From: JBKBUF01 sp046290815
GTDB lineage: Bacteria; Bacteroidota; Bacteroidia; Cytophagales; Cytophagaceae
NCBI GenBank assembly: GCA_046290815.1
Contig: JBKBUF010000018.1
Location: forward strand, 1-64,000
Direction of reading: 5' to 3'
Length of the DNA stretch: 64,000 nt
Below the pieces are notes generated by a model. That model worked only from the letters and a program-made list of their open reading frames with translations. It did no database searches and was not told the DNA's origin. The stretch's first letter is position 1; every line of letters starts with the position of its first letter. Below are positions 27,686-38,700 of the stretch, piece after piece. The position numbers and the translations under genes were made by a program.

Positions 27686-28990
27686 ATGCAAAAAGAAAAA
27701 ATTGTAGTAGGTCTGGATATCGGTACAACAAAGATTTGTGCTATCGTAGGCCGCAAAAACGAGTATGGAAAACTTGAAATCCTTGGAATGGGCAAGGCAG
27801 TTTCAGAAGGAGTTATCAGAGGTATGGTTACCAATATTAACTCAACTGTATCTGCTATTACCAAAGCAATCAAAGAGGCGGAAGAACAGTCAGGGATTGA
27901 TATTAAAGTGGTAAATGTAGGTATTGCCGGGCAGCACATAAAAAGCTCAATGCACCATGGTAGCATTACCAGAAATTCTTCTGATGAAGAAATTACCGTT
28001 GAAGACATTAACCGTCTGACCAATGACATGTATAAAACTGTGATGCCATTTGGCTGTGAGATTATACATGTGATGCCACAAGATTACACTGTAGATTATG
28101 AAGAAGGAATTAAAGATCCTGTAGGCATGACCGGAATAAGACTTGAAGCAGATTTTCATGTGATCACTGCTCAGGCAAATGCTATCAGTAATATTAACAA
28201 ATGTGTTATAAGATCCGGCCTGGAAATTGAGAATCTGATCCTGGAGCCGCTTGCTTCAAGTTTGGCGGTACTTAGCGATGAGGAAAAAGAAGCAGGCGTT
28301 GTTTTAGTTGATATCGGAGGTGGTACAACAGATATAGCAATATTCCATGACAACATCATTCGTCATACTGCGGTAATTCCGTTTGGAGGAAATATTATTA
28401 CTTCTGACATAAAGCAAGGTTGCAATGTAATGCAGAATCAGGCTGAATTGTTAAAAACCAGATTTGGCAAAGCACTTGCTGAAGAGGCCAATACCAATGA
28501 GATTGTATCTATTCCGGGATTAAGAAACAGGCCTGCCAAAGAGATATCGGTAAAAAATCTTGCTCATATTATTCAGGCAAGAATGGAGGAGATCATTGAG
28601 CTTGTTCATTCAGAGATAATATGTTCAGGTTATGAAGGTAAACTGGCAGGAGGATTGGTTATAACAGGTGGTGGATCTCAACTACAAAATGTTAAACAAC
28701 TTTTTGAGTACATGACAGGCATGGATGCAAGAATCGGGTATCCGAACGAGCATCTTGGTAAAAGCAAACTTGAGGCTGTAAAAAGTCCGATGTATGCTAC
28801 TTCTGTTGGTCTGGTTCTAGCAGGTTTCAGGGCATTGGACGACAGAGAAAATAAATGGGAAACAAGTACCTCTACCAAAACCAATGCACAGAAGAAAAAA
28901 GAAGAAACCGGAAGTCAGTTCTTCAAAAAGATCATTGACAGGACTAAAGGACTGTTGATAGATGATATTGATGATAAAACGGAGTACTAA
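27686..28990 (+). CDS. ftsA: Cell division actin homologue FtsA
   Basis: FtsA is an actin-like ATPase that anchors FtsZ to the membrane. The phosphate 1 motif VGLDIGTTKICAIVG is at about residues 8-22, phosphate 2 VLVDIGGGTTDIAIF near 206-220 and the adenosine loop GGLVITGGGSQL near 327-338. The SHS2 (1C) domain lies between. The C-terminus ends in KKIIDRTKGLLIDDI, a probable amphipathic membrane-targeting helix. Its stop is 9 bp before the second GAATTAA array. Confidence 0.95.
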   Translation: MQKEKIVVGLDIGTTKICAIVGRKNEYGKLEILGMGKAVSEGVIRGMVTNINSTVSAITKAIKEAEEQSGIDIKVVNVGIAGQHIKSSMHHGSITRNSSDEEITVEDINRLTNDMYKTVMPFGCEIIHVMPQDYTVDYEEGIKDPVGMTGIRLEADFHVITAQANAISNINKCVIRSGLEIENLILEPLASSLAVLSDEEKEAGVVLVDIGGGTTDIAIFHDNIIRHTAVIPFGGNIITSDIKQGCNVMQNQAELLKTRFGKALAEEANTNEIVSIPGLRNRPAKEISVKNLAHIIQARMEEIIELVHSEIICSGYEGKLAGGLVITGGGSQLQNVKQLFEYMTGMDARIGYPNEHLGKSKLEAVKSPMYATSVGLVLAGFRALDDRENKWETSTSTKTNAQKKKEETGSQFFKKIIDRTKGLLIDDIDDKTEY

Positions 28991-28999
28991 ATTAATTAA

Positions 29000-29104
29000 G
29001 AATTAAGAATTAAGAATTAAGAATTAAGAATTAAGAATTAAGAATTAAGAATTAAGAATTAAGAATTAAGAATTAAGAATTAAGAATTAAGAATTAAGAA
29101 TTAA
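29000..29104. repeat. Tandem array of 15 perfect GAATTAA units
   Basis: Fifteen uninterrupted copies of the unit GAATTAA fill most of the ftsA-ftsZ gap. It is the same unit and orientation as the array after murG 3.6 kb upstream. The array separates ftsZ from ftsA by 181 bp in an operon where most gaps are under 20 bp. Confidence 0.97.
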
Positions 29105-29123
29105 GAAAAGTTTTAATGCTTTC

Positions 29124-29141
29124 AGCTTAAAGCTTTAAGCT
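29124..29141. promoter_or_regulatory. Perfect 18-bp palindrome upstream of ftsZ
   Basis: AGCTTAAAGCTTTAAGCT equals its own reverse complement and ends 30 bp before the ftsZ start codon, directly after the repeat array. It could be an operator, a processing site or a stem in the ftsZ leader. It also has a low-complexity character, so the functional claim is weak. Confidence 0.4.
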
Positions 29142-29171
29142 TACAAAAACGCACCCAAAAACCCTAACTAT

Positions 29172-30710
29172 ATGTCACAGCTCGCATACAAATTCGATCT
29201 GCCAAGCCACCATAAGTCCATCATCAAAGTAATTGGTGTTGGAGGAGGCGGAAGTAATGCCGTCAACCACATGTTCAACATGGGAATAAAAGATGTTGAA
29301 TTCGTTGTTTGTAACACCGATGTTCAGGCATTGAAGGCCAGTCCTGTTCCTAATAAAATTCAGATAGGTATCAATCTTACAGACGGACTTGGTGCCGGTG
29401 CCAACCCTGACAAAGGAAAGCATGCTGCCTTGGAAAGCAGAGAAGAAATAAGAGAGTTTCTGAGTAACAATACCAAAATGTTGTTTATTACAGCAGGTAT
29501 GGGTGGAGGTACCGGTACAGGTGCGGCTCCTGTAATTGCTAAAATTGCTAAGGAGATGGATATCCTTACTGTAGGTATTTGTACTGTCCCTTTTAACTTT
29601 GAAGGAAAAAAGAAAAGACTCCAGGCAGATACCGGTATCGCAGAGTTAAAAGCCTATTGCGATACTGTATTGATTATATTAAATGATAAATTGCGTGAAA
29701 TATATGGCAATCTCTCAATAAGAGAAGCTTTTGCACAGGCAGATAATGTTCTTACCAATGCCGCAAAAAGTATAGCTGAGATAATCACTGTGACCAGTGA
29801 AGTTAACGTTGACTTTGAAGATGTGAAAACGGTTATGTCTAATTCCGGTGCTGCAGTTATGGGTTCTGCAGTTACCTGCGGAGAAGGCAGAGCAAGAAGA
29901 GCTGCAGAGGAAGCATTGTCTTCGCCGTTGCTTAACAACACCGATATACATGGTGCTAAGAAAATACTTCTTTCTATTATGTCCGGTGAGGAGGCGCAAT
30001 TGACAATGGATGAATTGTCTGAGATTACCGACTATATTGAAGAAAGAGCGGGTGACGATGCAGAAGTTATTTTCGGAGAAGGTATAGATACCAGTTTGGG
30101 TGAGAATATAAGGGTGACTGTTATAGCAACAGGTTTTCATGAGAAAGAATATGTTTCTCCCAAAAGAACAATAATAGATCTGGAATCAGAAAGACCTGTT
30201 AATATTGCTCCTGAACCTGAGCAACCTGTGGTCGCTCCTCCTGTGCAGCAGCCTATAAACAGAAGGCCTGTAGGAGAACCATTAACTTTCACTTTTGATC
30301 TTCCAAAATCACAGCCTGCACCTGAGCCGGCTCCTGAGGTTAAAGCAGAGAAGAAGGTTTACAATTTAGATTCAGGACTTGATTTTCCAAAAAAGGAAGA
30401 AGCTCAAAGATCGATTTTTTCTGAAGTAAAGCCTCTGGCAGGTGAGCCGGTAAATGATGCAGAAGAACAAAAGAAAAAATATTTCCTTGAGCAAGCCCAG
30501 GCAAGAAAAGAAAAGCTTAATAAAATAAGTTCAAGTTCTATGAATCCGGATGAGTTTAAGGAAAAGCTTGAGGTGCCGGCATACATGAGGAAAAATGTAA
30601 ATCTGCAGGACTATCCACATTCATCTGAAAGAAATATCTCCAGATATAATCTTAATGATGATAACGAAATATTGGGAAACAATAAGTTTCTGCACGATAA
30701 TGTAGATTAG
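29172..30710 (+). CDS. ftsZ: Cell division GTPase FtsZ
   Basis: The tubulin homologue that forms the division ring. The N-terminal GTP-binding VGGGGSNAVNHM and the tubulin signature GGGTGTGAAP (from residue 111) are intact, as is the T7 synergy loop NVDFEDVKTVM. A long Pro/Glu-rich linker runs from about 335 to 460. The conserved C-terminal peptide appears as LEVPAYMRKNV near 472-482, but it is followed by some 35 further residues, a Bacteroidota-type tail. At 512 residues it is longer than the E. coli protein because of this linker. It is the last dcw gene and ends at a strong terminator. Confidence 0.97.
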   Translation: MSQLAYKFDLPSHHKSIIKVIGVGGGGSNAVNHMFNMGIKDVEFVVCNTDVQALKASPVPNKIQIGINLTDGLGAGANPDKGKHAALESREEIREFLSNNTKMLFITAGMGGGTGTGAAPVIAKIAKEMDILTVGICTVPFNFEGKKKRLQADTGIAELKAYCDTVLIILNDKLREIYGNLSIREAFAQADNVLTNAAKSIAEIITVTSEVNVDFEDVKTVMSNSGAAVMGSAVTCGEGRARRAAEEALSSPLLNNTDIHGAKKILLSIMSGEEAQLTMDELSEITDYIEERAGDDAEVIFGEGIDTSLGENIRVTVIATGFHEKEYVSPKRTIIDLESERPVNIAPEPEQPVVAPPVQQPINRRPVGEPLTFTFDLPKSQPAPEPAPEVKAEKKVYNLDSGLDFPKKEEAQRSIFSEVKPLAGEPVNDAEEQKKKYFLEQAQARKEKLNKISSSSMNPDEFKEKLEVPAYMRKNVNLQDYPHSSERNISRYNLNDDNEILGNNKFLHDNVD

Positions 30711-31056
30711 GTATTTTTATATAAAGTAATCCTGAACCCCTGATACCCTGCTGAACCGGCAGGGTATTTTTTTTGGGAACGCCAGTATGTTTATTTTAAA
30801 ACTTGTTCCTTGTTGCATCCTTCATTTTATTCTTTTTATTAATTTTTTTTTCAGTGTTTTTTTCTGACTAAAAGATCATGCTTTCCTTTTTTTTAATGTT
30901 TGAAAATTAAAGGTTTTTTGGAATTAAAATTGATTATAATGCGCCTAGATAGCACAGGTAAAAGTCTGTAATACAGTAATTTATATTAACTTTTTCAGGT
31001 TACTTTTTATCTTCAGCGGATATTTAATCCAAAATGGGTAATACTACCTATTTCTC
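30711..31056 (+). other. Intergenic region after the dcw cluster
   Basis: This gap of about 350 bp holds the ftsZ terminator (listed separately) and then AT-rich sequence with long T runs at 30830-30910. No gene, hairpin or clear promoter was recognised in the rest, although the promoter of the RCC1-repeat gene should lie here. Confidence 0.5.
30743..30774 (+). terminator. Intrinsic terminator of the dcw cluster
   Basis: ATACCCTGC (30743-30751) pairs with GCAGGGTAT (30759-30767) around a 7-base loop and is followed by a run of eight Ts. It lies 32 bp after the ftsZ stop and closes the cluster. Confidence 0.93.
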
Positions 31057-31089
31057 ATGATCATCCAGGTAAAATTAAATAATAAAATT

Positions 31090-32928
31090 ATGGATACAAT
31101 TGGAAAAGTATCATTCATTGTGTTGCTATTAATGCATATAAATTATTCATTGAAGGGACAAAATACCCAAATTTCAGGAGGGCACTTACACACCATATTC
31201 AAATGTGCAAGTGGTGTTGTTTACCATGCAGGTGACCGGAATAATAATCAGGATGGCACAGGAATCTGGGCAGGTACAAATAATCCAAACCCTGTAGCTG
31301 TTCCGGGTGTGGGAGGTGCAGGTTCTTTAAGTAATATTAGAATGATTGATGCAGGGAGTACTCATCATACTCTGGCATTAACAGAAACCGGTGAAGTGTT
31401 AGCCTTCGGGAATGATTATGTATGTCAGCTGGGTCAGGGCGGAACAGCAGGAAGTTATCCTGCAAATCCTTCTCCGGTGAGAGGGGTTGGTGGAGTAGGA
31501 ACATTGACAGGAATGAAGTTTGTTGCTGGTTCCAGCGAATCATCTTATGCTATCAGGGAATCAGATGGTGCTTTATTTGCCTGGGGAAGTAATTCTGTGG
31601 GACAATTAGGTGTTGGATATGTGACACCGTGGCCCAACCCTCAAATATGTAATCCTGTGGCAGTATTAGCTCCTTGTAATAGCAATGTTATACAAGTAGA
31701 TGGAGGGGATAACTATGCGATGGCATTACTTGCCAATGGTACGGTTTATGCATGGGGGGAGAATTCTAATGGCCAGTGTGGAATCGGAACAACAACTGAT
31801 ATAAGTTCACCTGCTCAGGTATTAATTAGCCCTGGTGTCCCATTAACCAACGTTGTAAGTATATCTTGTGGTGATGGTGCTGGTTATGCAATTAGAAATG
31901 ATGGGACATTATGGGCATGGGGGCACAACGGATGGGGACAACTGGGCTTAGGGAATTGTACTTCTCCTGTTACCTATGCAACCCAGGTTACAACAGGCGA
32001 TCAGGGACATGCTTCCGGATTTCTTCGAAACGTAACTCAGGTGGTAGGCGGAAATGCACATGCAGTTATTTTAACAAGTGATGGGCTGGTATATACAATG
32101 GGATCTGATTCTCATGGCCAACTGGGTGATGGAACTGTGGGAGGAGCAGATGCTTGCGGAACAGGCGTGGGAGCAAGAAACAGACCTTACAGGGTAACTA
32201 CTCTTTCTGGTATTGTTGGCGTTTCCGAAGGAGATGCCTGGTCTTTTGCAGTATCATCTTCTGGAACTGTATATGCATGGGGGCAGAATAATGAAGGTCA
32301 ATTGGGGGTAGGGTCTCAAGGTACAAATGTTCCTAGTCCTACTTTGATGTCCTTACCAGGTGGTTGTACAGTATTACCGGTAAACTTACTTTCATTTGAA
32401 CTCAATATAGTTGCAGATCAAGTTATTTTGTTCTGGACCACAACAAAAGAAGAAGGCGTTTCAAATTTTGAAGTTCAAAGGTCAGTAAATGGATCAGCAT
32501 TTGAGATAATAGGAAGTGTTAAGGCATATGGAACTTCAAATGAAGTGAAGAATTATTCCTTTTCAGATGGCAGTGTTTATAATAATATAGCATATTACAG
32601 ATTGAAAATTATTGATAATGATGGAAGTTTTGAGTATTCACACATTAAAGCAATAAATAAACCAATACAAAGTGAATTAAAAATATATCCACAACCTTCC
32701 ATGCCCGGATCTGAGGTGATAATACAAGGTTTATTTTATGATGAAATCCAGCCTGGGCAGATTCAATTGTTTAATAATATTGGAAAGGTTGTTCCTTTGG
32801 AATCTGTTACCTTGAGAAATGACAATACAATTTCGTTCTTTTTGCCTGCAGATATAATTTCAGGATTATATTACTTAAAAATTAATTTATCTGACGAAAA
32901 TAAGGAACTTAAATTCCTTATTTACTAA
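31090..32928 (+). CDS. Secreted RCC1-repeat protein with T9SS sorting domain
   Basis: About 612 residues. After a signal peptide (VSFIVLLLMHINYS) there are six or seven RCC1-type repeats, recognisable by YAWGENSNGQCGIG, WAWGHNGWGQLGLG and similar stretches, which should close into a seven-bladed propeller up to about residue 435. An Fn3-like segment (LPVNLLSFEL) and a T9SS type A tail (YPQPSMPGSEV to the end) follow. The same segment order occurs in the BNR protein at 3737-6493. It is probably exposed on the surface or released; ligand unknown. An in-frame ATG at 31057 would add 11 residues before the signal peptide. Confidence 0.82.
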   Translation: MDTIGKVSFIVLLLMHINYSLKGQNTQISGGHLHTIFKCASGVVYHAGDRNNNQDGTGIWAGTNNPNPVAVPGVGGAGSLSNIRMIDAGSTHHTLALTETGEVLAFGNDYVCQLGQGGTAGSYPANPSPVRGVGGVGTLTGMKFVAGSSESSYAIRESDGALFAWGSNSVGQLGVGYVTPWPNPQICNPVAVLAPCNSNVIQVDGGDNYAMALLANGTVYAWGENSNGQCGIGTTTDISSPAQVLISPGVPLTNVVSISCGDGAGYAIRNDGTLWAWGHNGWGQLGLGNCTSPVTYATQVTTGDQGHASGFLRNVTQVVGGNAHAVILTSDGLVYTMGSDSHGQLGDGTVGGADACGTGVGARNRPYRVTTLSGIVGVSEGDAWSFAVSSSGTVYAWGQNNEGQLGVGSQGTNVPSPTLMSLPGGCTVLPVNLLSFELNIVADQVILFWTTTKEEGVSNFEVQRSVNGSAFEIIGSVKAYGTSNEVKNYSFSDGSVYNNIAYYRLKIIDNDGSFEYSHIKAINKPIQSELKIYPQPSMPGSEVIIQGLFYDEIQPGQIQLFNNIGKVVPLESVTLRNDNTISFFLPADIISGLYYLKINLSDENKELKFLIY

Positions 32929-32932
32929 CAAC

Positions 32933-32967
32933 AAAAAGGGTTGCCAATATTATGACAACCCTTTTTT
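32933..32967. terminator. Bidirectional intrinsic terminator
   Basis: AAAAAGGGTTG (32933-32943) is complementary to CAACCCTTTTT (32956-32966), with a 12-base loop. A-tract and T-tract make it work in both directions, between the convergent RCC1-repeat and beta-mannosidase genes. Confidence 0.93.
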
Positions 32968-32968
32968 G

Positions 32969-35590
32969 TTACCTGTATATTCCTGACAGGTGTTTTGTGT
33001 AAATATCATTTTCTAAATTGATGTTCTCTTTGGAGGGAATAAAATACAGCTCCAAGGTCTTTCCTGGTACAACATCAAAATAATTATTTGTAAAATGCCC
33101 CTCTGATCTTAGGGTATACAGATATAGATTTTTTATTAAGTTGTCTGCATTGATTGTGATTTTATATTTTTCAGATTCCTTTTCCACTTTTATGTTGGGA
33201 ATAGAAAGCGGTAATGCAAGATTTTTTGGTTTATCGAAGTAGAATATATTATTACATACTTCCGTATTTTCTATCGAAAGTGAAATAGTCGCAAATATTT
33301 TATTTTTATTTTCTTTGGTTAAAAAGTCATTTATTGCCACAGTATAATAAATATTACTGCTGTTTCCTTTTATTTCTGCCGGTATTGTTTTTTCCGATAA
33401 TTTGTTTCCTTTGAAATCCATAATGGTGAATTTAAGTTTCCCGGAAAAATTATTTAATCTGTCAGACACAACATAAATGTTTAATTTATCATTTTTTACT
33501 TCAGGAGCTATAATGATCTCTTGAAAGGCATCTTTTACTGCATAATGGGCCGCTTTATATCTATAGTAATAATCAACAGTAGACCATGAAACTGTAGGCC
33601 AGCAATCGTTAATCTGCCAGTAAAGAGATCCCATGCAATATGGCATATTTCTTCTATGTGCTTCAATTGCTGTTTTTAGTCCCATAGCCTGCATTAGTTG
33701 ACTTGTATAGACAAAATTTTCAAAAGTATCAGGTAATTTATAATACATTTTTACATATTCCCTTATCATTTCATTTCCGTTCATGTCCTTAGAAATCCAT
33801 GGCATAAGGCTTCTTTGTTTGAATTCCATTAATGGTGATCTTACATCCCAATCGTCAGGAACAGAAAATGACCTGATAGTTTTCATATCAGGGAATGATT
33901 GCATTCCATATTCACTTACAAATCTACCCATTGTATTTTTGTATTCCTCAAAAGGAAATTTTGCGAACCAGACTCCCCAATCATGTACATCTCCCGATGA
34001 TTTGTCAGGTAATTCATTGTATTCATAACCTGAAGATGGAGATGAAGGCCAGTAAAATCTTTGAGGATCGTGTTCTTTAATAGCTGTTGGTAAAATATGG
34101 TACATGACTTTTCTATATGTATTTAAAATATTTATAGAGTCCTGTGTGCTGTATTTATATATATCTTTCCATCCCCAGTTGAACCAGGCAATCATATTTT
34201 CATTATTACCGCAATACAAAGCTAATGAAGGATGGTTTCTTAGTCTTTTTATGTTTTGCTCAAATTCATTTTTTAGGTTTTCCAAATGAAGGGAATCTTC
34301 AGGAATCATACTGCATGCAAACATAAAATCCTGCCAAACCAGAATCCCGTTTTTGTCACATAGTTCGTAAAAAAAATCGTTTTCATATATTGCTCCTCCC
34401 CATACTCTGATCATATTCATGTTAGCGTCTAGTGCAGTTTGAATCACTTTTTGATAATCTTGTGTTGTGACTGAAGGAGTAAAAATGTTTCCCGGAATAT
34501 AATTTGTTCCTTTCATGAATACCGGGATATTATTCAGCTTGATATAAAAGGATTTTCCATACTGGTCATTCTCTTGAACCACTTCAATTTTTCTTATGCC
34601 AAAGGTGGCTGTTATAGAATCTATTATTGTATTGTCTTTCAATAAACAGACATCCACAGTGTATAGATTTGGGTCGCCTAAACCATTAGACCACCACAGT
34701 TTGGGGTTTTCAATCTCAAAATCAACTGTTGTATGGTTAACTCCTTTTTCAAGTGAGATTTTTTTGGATTTTGTAATATTGTTGCCGGTCTTTAATAATA
34801 ATTCAACTTGAGTTTTCTTATCAGCAATAATTTCCGCTTTTAATTCAAGTATGGCTTTATCATTTGTAATTCCTTTTGTAATAACATGTGTATTCTCAAT
34901 CTTTCCATTGTCCCAACCTGTTATATATACTGATCGCCATATTCCTGAAGTAACAAGTCTTGGTCCCCAATCCCATCCGTAATGGAAAGGGGCTTTACGT
35001 GTGAAAACACTCGTTCTTTCATTAATGGGGGCAATTTCATTGTGGGCAGGAACAAGATATGGTGAATTGTGGAGTTTGTCCATAGCCGTGTTTACAGGGG
35101 AAAGGAAGTGAACACGTAATTCATTGTCACCGGATCTGATAAAATTTTTAATTGATGTATTATGGGATATAAACATATTATCAGCGGATATAATTAAGCT
35201 GTCATTCAAATAAACATTTGCATAGGTGTCAAGACCTTCAAATGTTATTTCAATGTTGTTTTTATTAAGTATGGCTTTATTGAAGTTTATATTGATTTTA
35301 TATTCCCATTCCGCTTTTTCAATCCACTGCACAAGTTTTTCATTATCTCTGTAAAACGGGTCAGGGATTTGTCTGTTAATAAATAAGTCAGTGTGGACGG
35401 TGCCTGGTACAGTAGCAGGCATCCATGAGGTATCTATGGATGCGGGATTGCTGGTTGATGGAATTATTCTGAATTTCCAATTATTATTAACTTCTAATTT
35501 TATTTTTTCTTTCGGGGCTTCAGAACATCCCCCAATGATAATTGAAAATGAAAAAATGATTAATGATAAAAGGTTTTTGGTTGTATTCAT
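32969..35590 (-). CDS. GH2 beta-mannosidase lipoprotein
   Basis: An 873-residue exo-beta-mannosidase of glycoside hydrolase family 2. The signal ends in a lipobox (IIGGCS), so it is probably anchored to a membrane facing the periplasm or surface. The jelly-roll domain covers about 30-210, an Ig-like domain follows and then the TIM barrel. The acid/base is Glu464 in CGNNENM and the nucleophile Glu560 in VSEYGMQS, numbers close to those of characterised Bacteroides GH2 mannosidases. GSLYWQINDCWPTVSW near 650 is also typical. It should release mannose from beta-mannan or N-glycan fragments. No sus-like transporter is adjacent. Confidence 0.9.
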   Translation of the reverse strand: MNTTKNLLSLIIFSFSIIIGGCSEAPKEKIKLEVNNNWKFRIIPSTSNPASIDTSWMPATVPGTVHTDLFINRQIPDPFYRDNEKLVQWIEKAEWEYKININFNKAILNKNNIEITFEGLDTYANVYLNDSLIISADNMFISHNTSIKNFIRSGDNELRVHFLSPVNTAMDKLHNSPYLVPAHNEIAPINERTSVFTRKAPFHYGWDWGPRLVTSGIWRSVYITGWDNGKIENTHVITKGITNDKAILELKAEIIADKKTQVELLLKTGNNITKSKKISLEKGVNHTTVDFEIENPKLWWSNGLGDPNLYTVDVCLLKDNTIIDSITATFGIRKIEVVQENDQYGKSFYIKLNNIPVFMKGTNYIPGNIFTPSVTTQDYQKVIQTALDANMNMIRVWGGAIYENDFFYELCDKNGILVWQDFMFACSMIPEDSLHLENLKNEFEQNIKRLRNHPSLALYCGNNENMIAWFNWGWKDIYKYSTQDSINILNTYRKVMYHILPTAIKEHDPQRFYWPSSPSSGYEYNELPDKSSGDVHDWGVWFAKFPFEEYKNTMGRFVSEYGMQSFPDMKTIRSFSVPDDWDVRSPLMEFKQRSLMPWISKDMNGNEMIREYVKMYYKLPDTFENFVYTSQLMQAMGLKTAIEAHRRNMPYCMGSLYWQINDCWPTVSWSTVDYYYRYKAAHYAVKDAFQEIIIAPEVKNDKLNIYVVSDRLNNFSGKLKFTIMDFKGNKLSEKTIPAEIKGNSSNIYYTVAINDFLTKENKNKIFATISLSIENTEVCNNIFYFDKPKNLALPLSIPNIKVEKESEKYKITINADNLIKNLYLYTLRSEGHFTNNYFDVVPGKTLELYFIPSKENINLENDIYTKHLSGIYR

Positions 35591-35737
35591 AGCATTTACT
35601 TTAGTTAAAAGTAAATTATTATGATTTTTTTATTTAACCATCCTGCTTCTAATTTTTTTTGTTTAACTGTATGATAATTAATAGTATAAGAATAATTGGA
35701 GTGAATCCTGTTTAAAAGAATAATCCTTTTGTTTGAT

Positions 35738-38700
35738 CTAAAATATATCAAAAGGCAACTCAGGAATAAAATCTTTTTCTTTCTTTTCCAAAATTTTTAC
35801 AAGACTGTATTTCCGTTTTAGCGGCTTTGCCTTTTTCTTGGAATTATCCTCAAGGTCTTCCATGATCCCGTCAATGGTTTTGCTAAGTTCCTTCTCTGAA
35901 AATCTAATGTCAGAGTCCATTATATCTTCCGTAATGTTTATCTGTTCGGGATTTAAAGGTTGCAATCCTACGTATTCTAGCTTCCAACTTATATCTTTTT
36001 CTTTTTTTCTTTTAAAGAAAAATACATTTCCTGTTTTTCCATTATAGGTTAATTCTCTTTTTTCCAGGAATACCAATGAGTCAGTCTCCTTTGCAGAATA
36101 TCTGGAGCAAAGAATTGCCCTGCAAATATTTTCCTGGGTTATGTATGCCGGATTTATTTTCTCCAATTTGTCTATCTCCTTTAGTTTTTTGTAAAGAGCT
36201 TTTCTGTAAAAATCATTTTTGCCAAAGTTTTGGAGTATGCTGTCTTCAACAGGTTTATCAGACTTTAAAAGTAAAACTGAAGTGTACAAGGAAAGATTTT
36301 TGTCTTTTAACTTTACCATTTTGGAGTAAATGTTATTGATATTAGTTTCTTTGTAAAACGGCATGAGAAGCACAGCGTAATTGTACAGGGGGTCGTTTGG
36401 TTTTATGTCAGATAAAAATGAATTCCTGATTTCTTTGCCAGAGTTGTTTTTGCGCTTTATTTCTTCTTCTGCCTCCTTAATTATCTCTTCTTTTTTAAAT
36501 GCATAAAGGTTAGGCTTTATTAAGCCGCTGTCAAGCAAGATGGCAGAGAGATTATAAATATTTTCTTTGTACTCCTGGTATCTGGTGAGATGAAGCATAT
36601 CAGGGAACAATGAAGCTGTTAATTGCAGGCTGTCTTTAAATCTGTTAAACAATTTGTTTATTTCAGATTTCTCACTAAGCGGCACATCTTCTTTTAATAA
36701 TGCATTTACGGATTTATATGCAGGGGCTGTTTTCATTTTAGCAAGAGTCTGCAAAATCAGGATCTGTACATGTGAACTGTCCGAGTATTCCTTATATAGC
36801 TTTTTAGTATAGCTGCCTTTATATTCGGTGTCAGTAGTTACAATTTGTCTAATCAAATTCTTTTTATGAAGTTTATTTTCTGAGAAGTAATTGGTGAATT
36901 TTGGGTCCTCTAATATTTCATTCAATTTTTTAAGATCTTTTTCCTGAAAACGGATATTGTTAACGGAGCTAAAAGCTGCATAAGTTAAGTTGCTGTCGGC
37001 AGAATATACTGCATCTAAGAAAGCTGATGACTTGGGGGTGAATAAACTGCTTTCAGATTTGTGGTTGTTGGCTGTGAAACTATTGAAAAATTCGTTAATA
37101 AATCTGCTATCTGTATTATTCCGCGTTAATGCTTTTAAAACATAAATTTCTTTATCAGCTACAATTACCTTTGATCTGAGAATATTGGATAAGGCAGAAT
37201 CTGTTATATAAAATTCTCCTGAATGAAAACTGTTTATATCTTCTTTTTTAATAATAAGTGAGCCGTCGTCAGTGAGGAAATCTCTTAATTCTTTCCAGAA
37301 AGATTCTTTATTTAACTCCGCAAACTCAGAAAATCTGCTATAGCCGACTTCTATGGCTTCAAATGTCTCTTCAGAAGTAAAATATAACTTATCTTCTCTG
37401 GATAAATACTTTTCTTTGACCTTCTTTTCTTTTGACCGATTGTCTTTGTAGTCATTTTTATAAAGATATTCGGCTTGTAATCTGGCAGGAGTTATAACAG
37501 AATAATTATGAATACTATCAGTATAAGTAGTGAAGTCATTTCTATACAATTTGTCCGTGAATCTTAATGAGCTAAAATAGCTTGAAGCTGCTAAAGAATC
37601 ATTGCCGGAGAAAGACATGATAAAATACTCCGGACCTGAAATAATTACTTTACAATACAGGTCAGGGAAATTTTCCTTTACCGCTTTTACTTCAATGGAA
37701 GCCCTGTTTGAGCTGTTTCCGAATTTCCTGGAAGTTATTTTATAGTCTGACTGTTTGCAGAATGTCTTTGACAAGGATAAAAGTTGAATACTATCTTTTT
37801 CAGGAAAGTAGAAGCTATGATGAGATGCAGAGGTGAATAGGTAATAATTACCTGTTTTGGTGTCAATGCTTTGGACAAATATATTTCTTTTGTTATATGC
37901 AGACGATTCGTTTCCCTTTTCTACTGTATAGTATCCGGGTACTGAAAAACTAAATCCTGCTGTAGGGGAAGTGTATCTGTAGTTTTCTTCTCTTGGAATA
38001 AATCTTACAGAATTTATAAAGTTTATACCTTCTTTGGTTGCATAATCCTTGATGCCTGCAACTTTAAAAACAATCAATTCAAGAGGTGTGAAATAGATTT
38101 TATATCGCTGGTGATTTCCTGACTTTGTAATGTTAAAAATCTCAACACCTTTAATTTTGCCTTCCTGGAAATACTTCTTTTTAACTATTTTTCCTGGAAT
38201 ATTTTCAAAAAGAAGACTATCAATTTTAAATACATAATCTTCAGGTTCCATGCCGGTAAACTTTTCAAAAATGCTTAATCTTACTATAGAATAGTATGCT
38301 GCATTAGGCATGTCAGCACAAAAGTATTCCCTGAAAGAATTATTGTAATTTGAACCGTGTTTTTCCGGACTGGCATGCAATATTCCCGGAACAGCCACTT
38401 CAAACAGTGAATCCTCAATTATATGTTTCCTGAAGGTGTTTCTATAAATGATTTTTTCAATTTTTTCTTTTTCTTTTGATCTCGATCCGTCATTTTTTAT
38501 CGGTTTGACTATATACCCTTTTTCTCTTAGCAGGTTTATCATCCCTTTAGCACCGGGCAAGTGAGCTGCACCCACACCTGAAAAGACGGAATGAATTTTC
38601 AGTAATGAATCCATTTTATTTACCATCATCCTGTTTCTGATGTAAAGCATGTACTCTCTGTATGTTTTAGATTCTGTCCCTCTTCCTATAGAATCTATAA

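Noticed and set aside
27649..28029. Minus-strand frame over ftsA and many similar frames over dcw genes
   Set aside because: Shadows of strongly conserved genes on the opposite strand.
25385..29104. GAATTAA arrays as CRISPR or replication iterons
   Set aside because: Units are 7 bp with no spacers, so not CRISPR. No dnaA boxes or replication genes lie near, so an origin is not supported.
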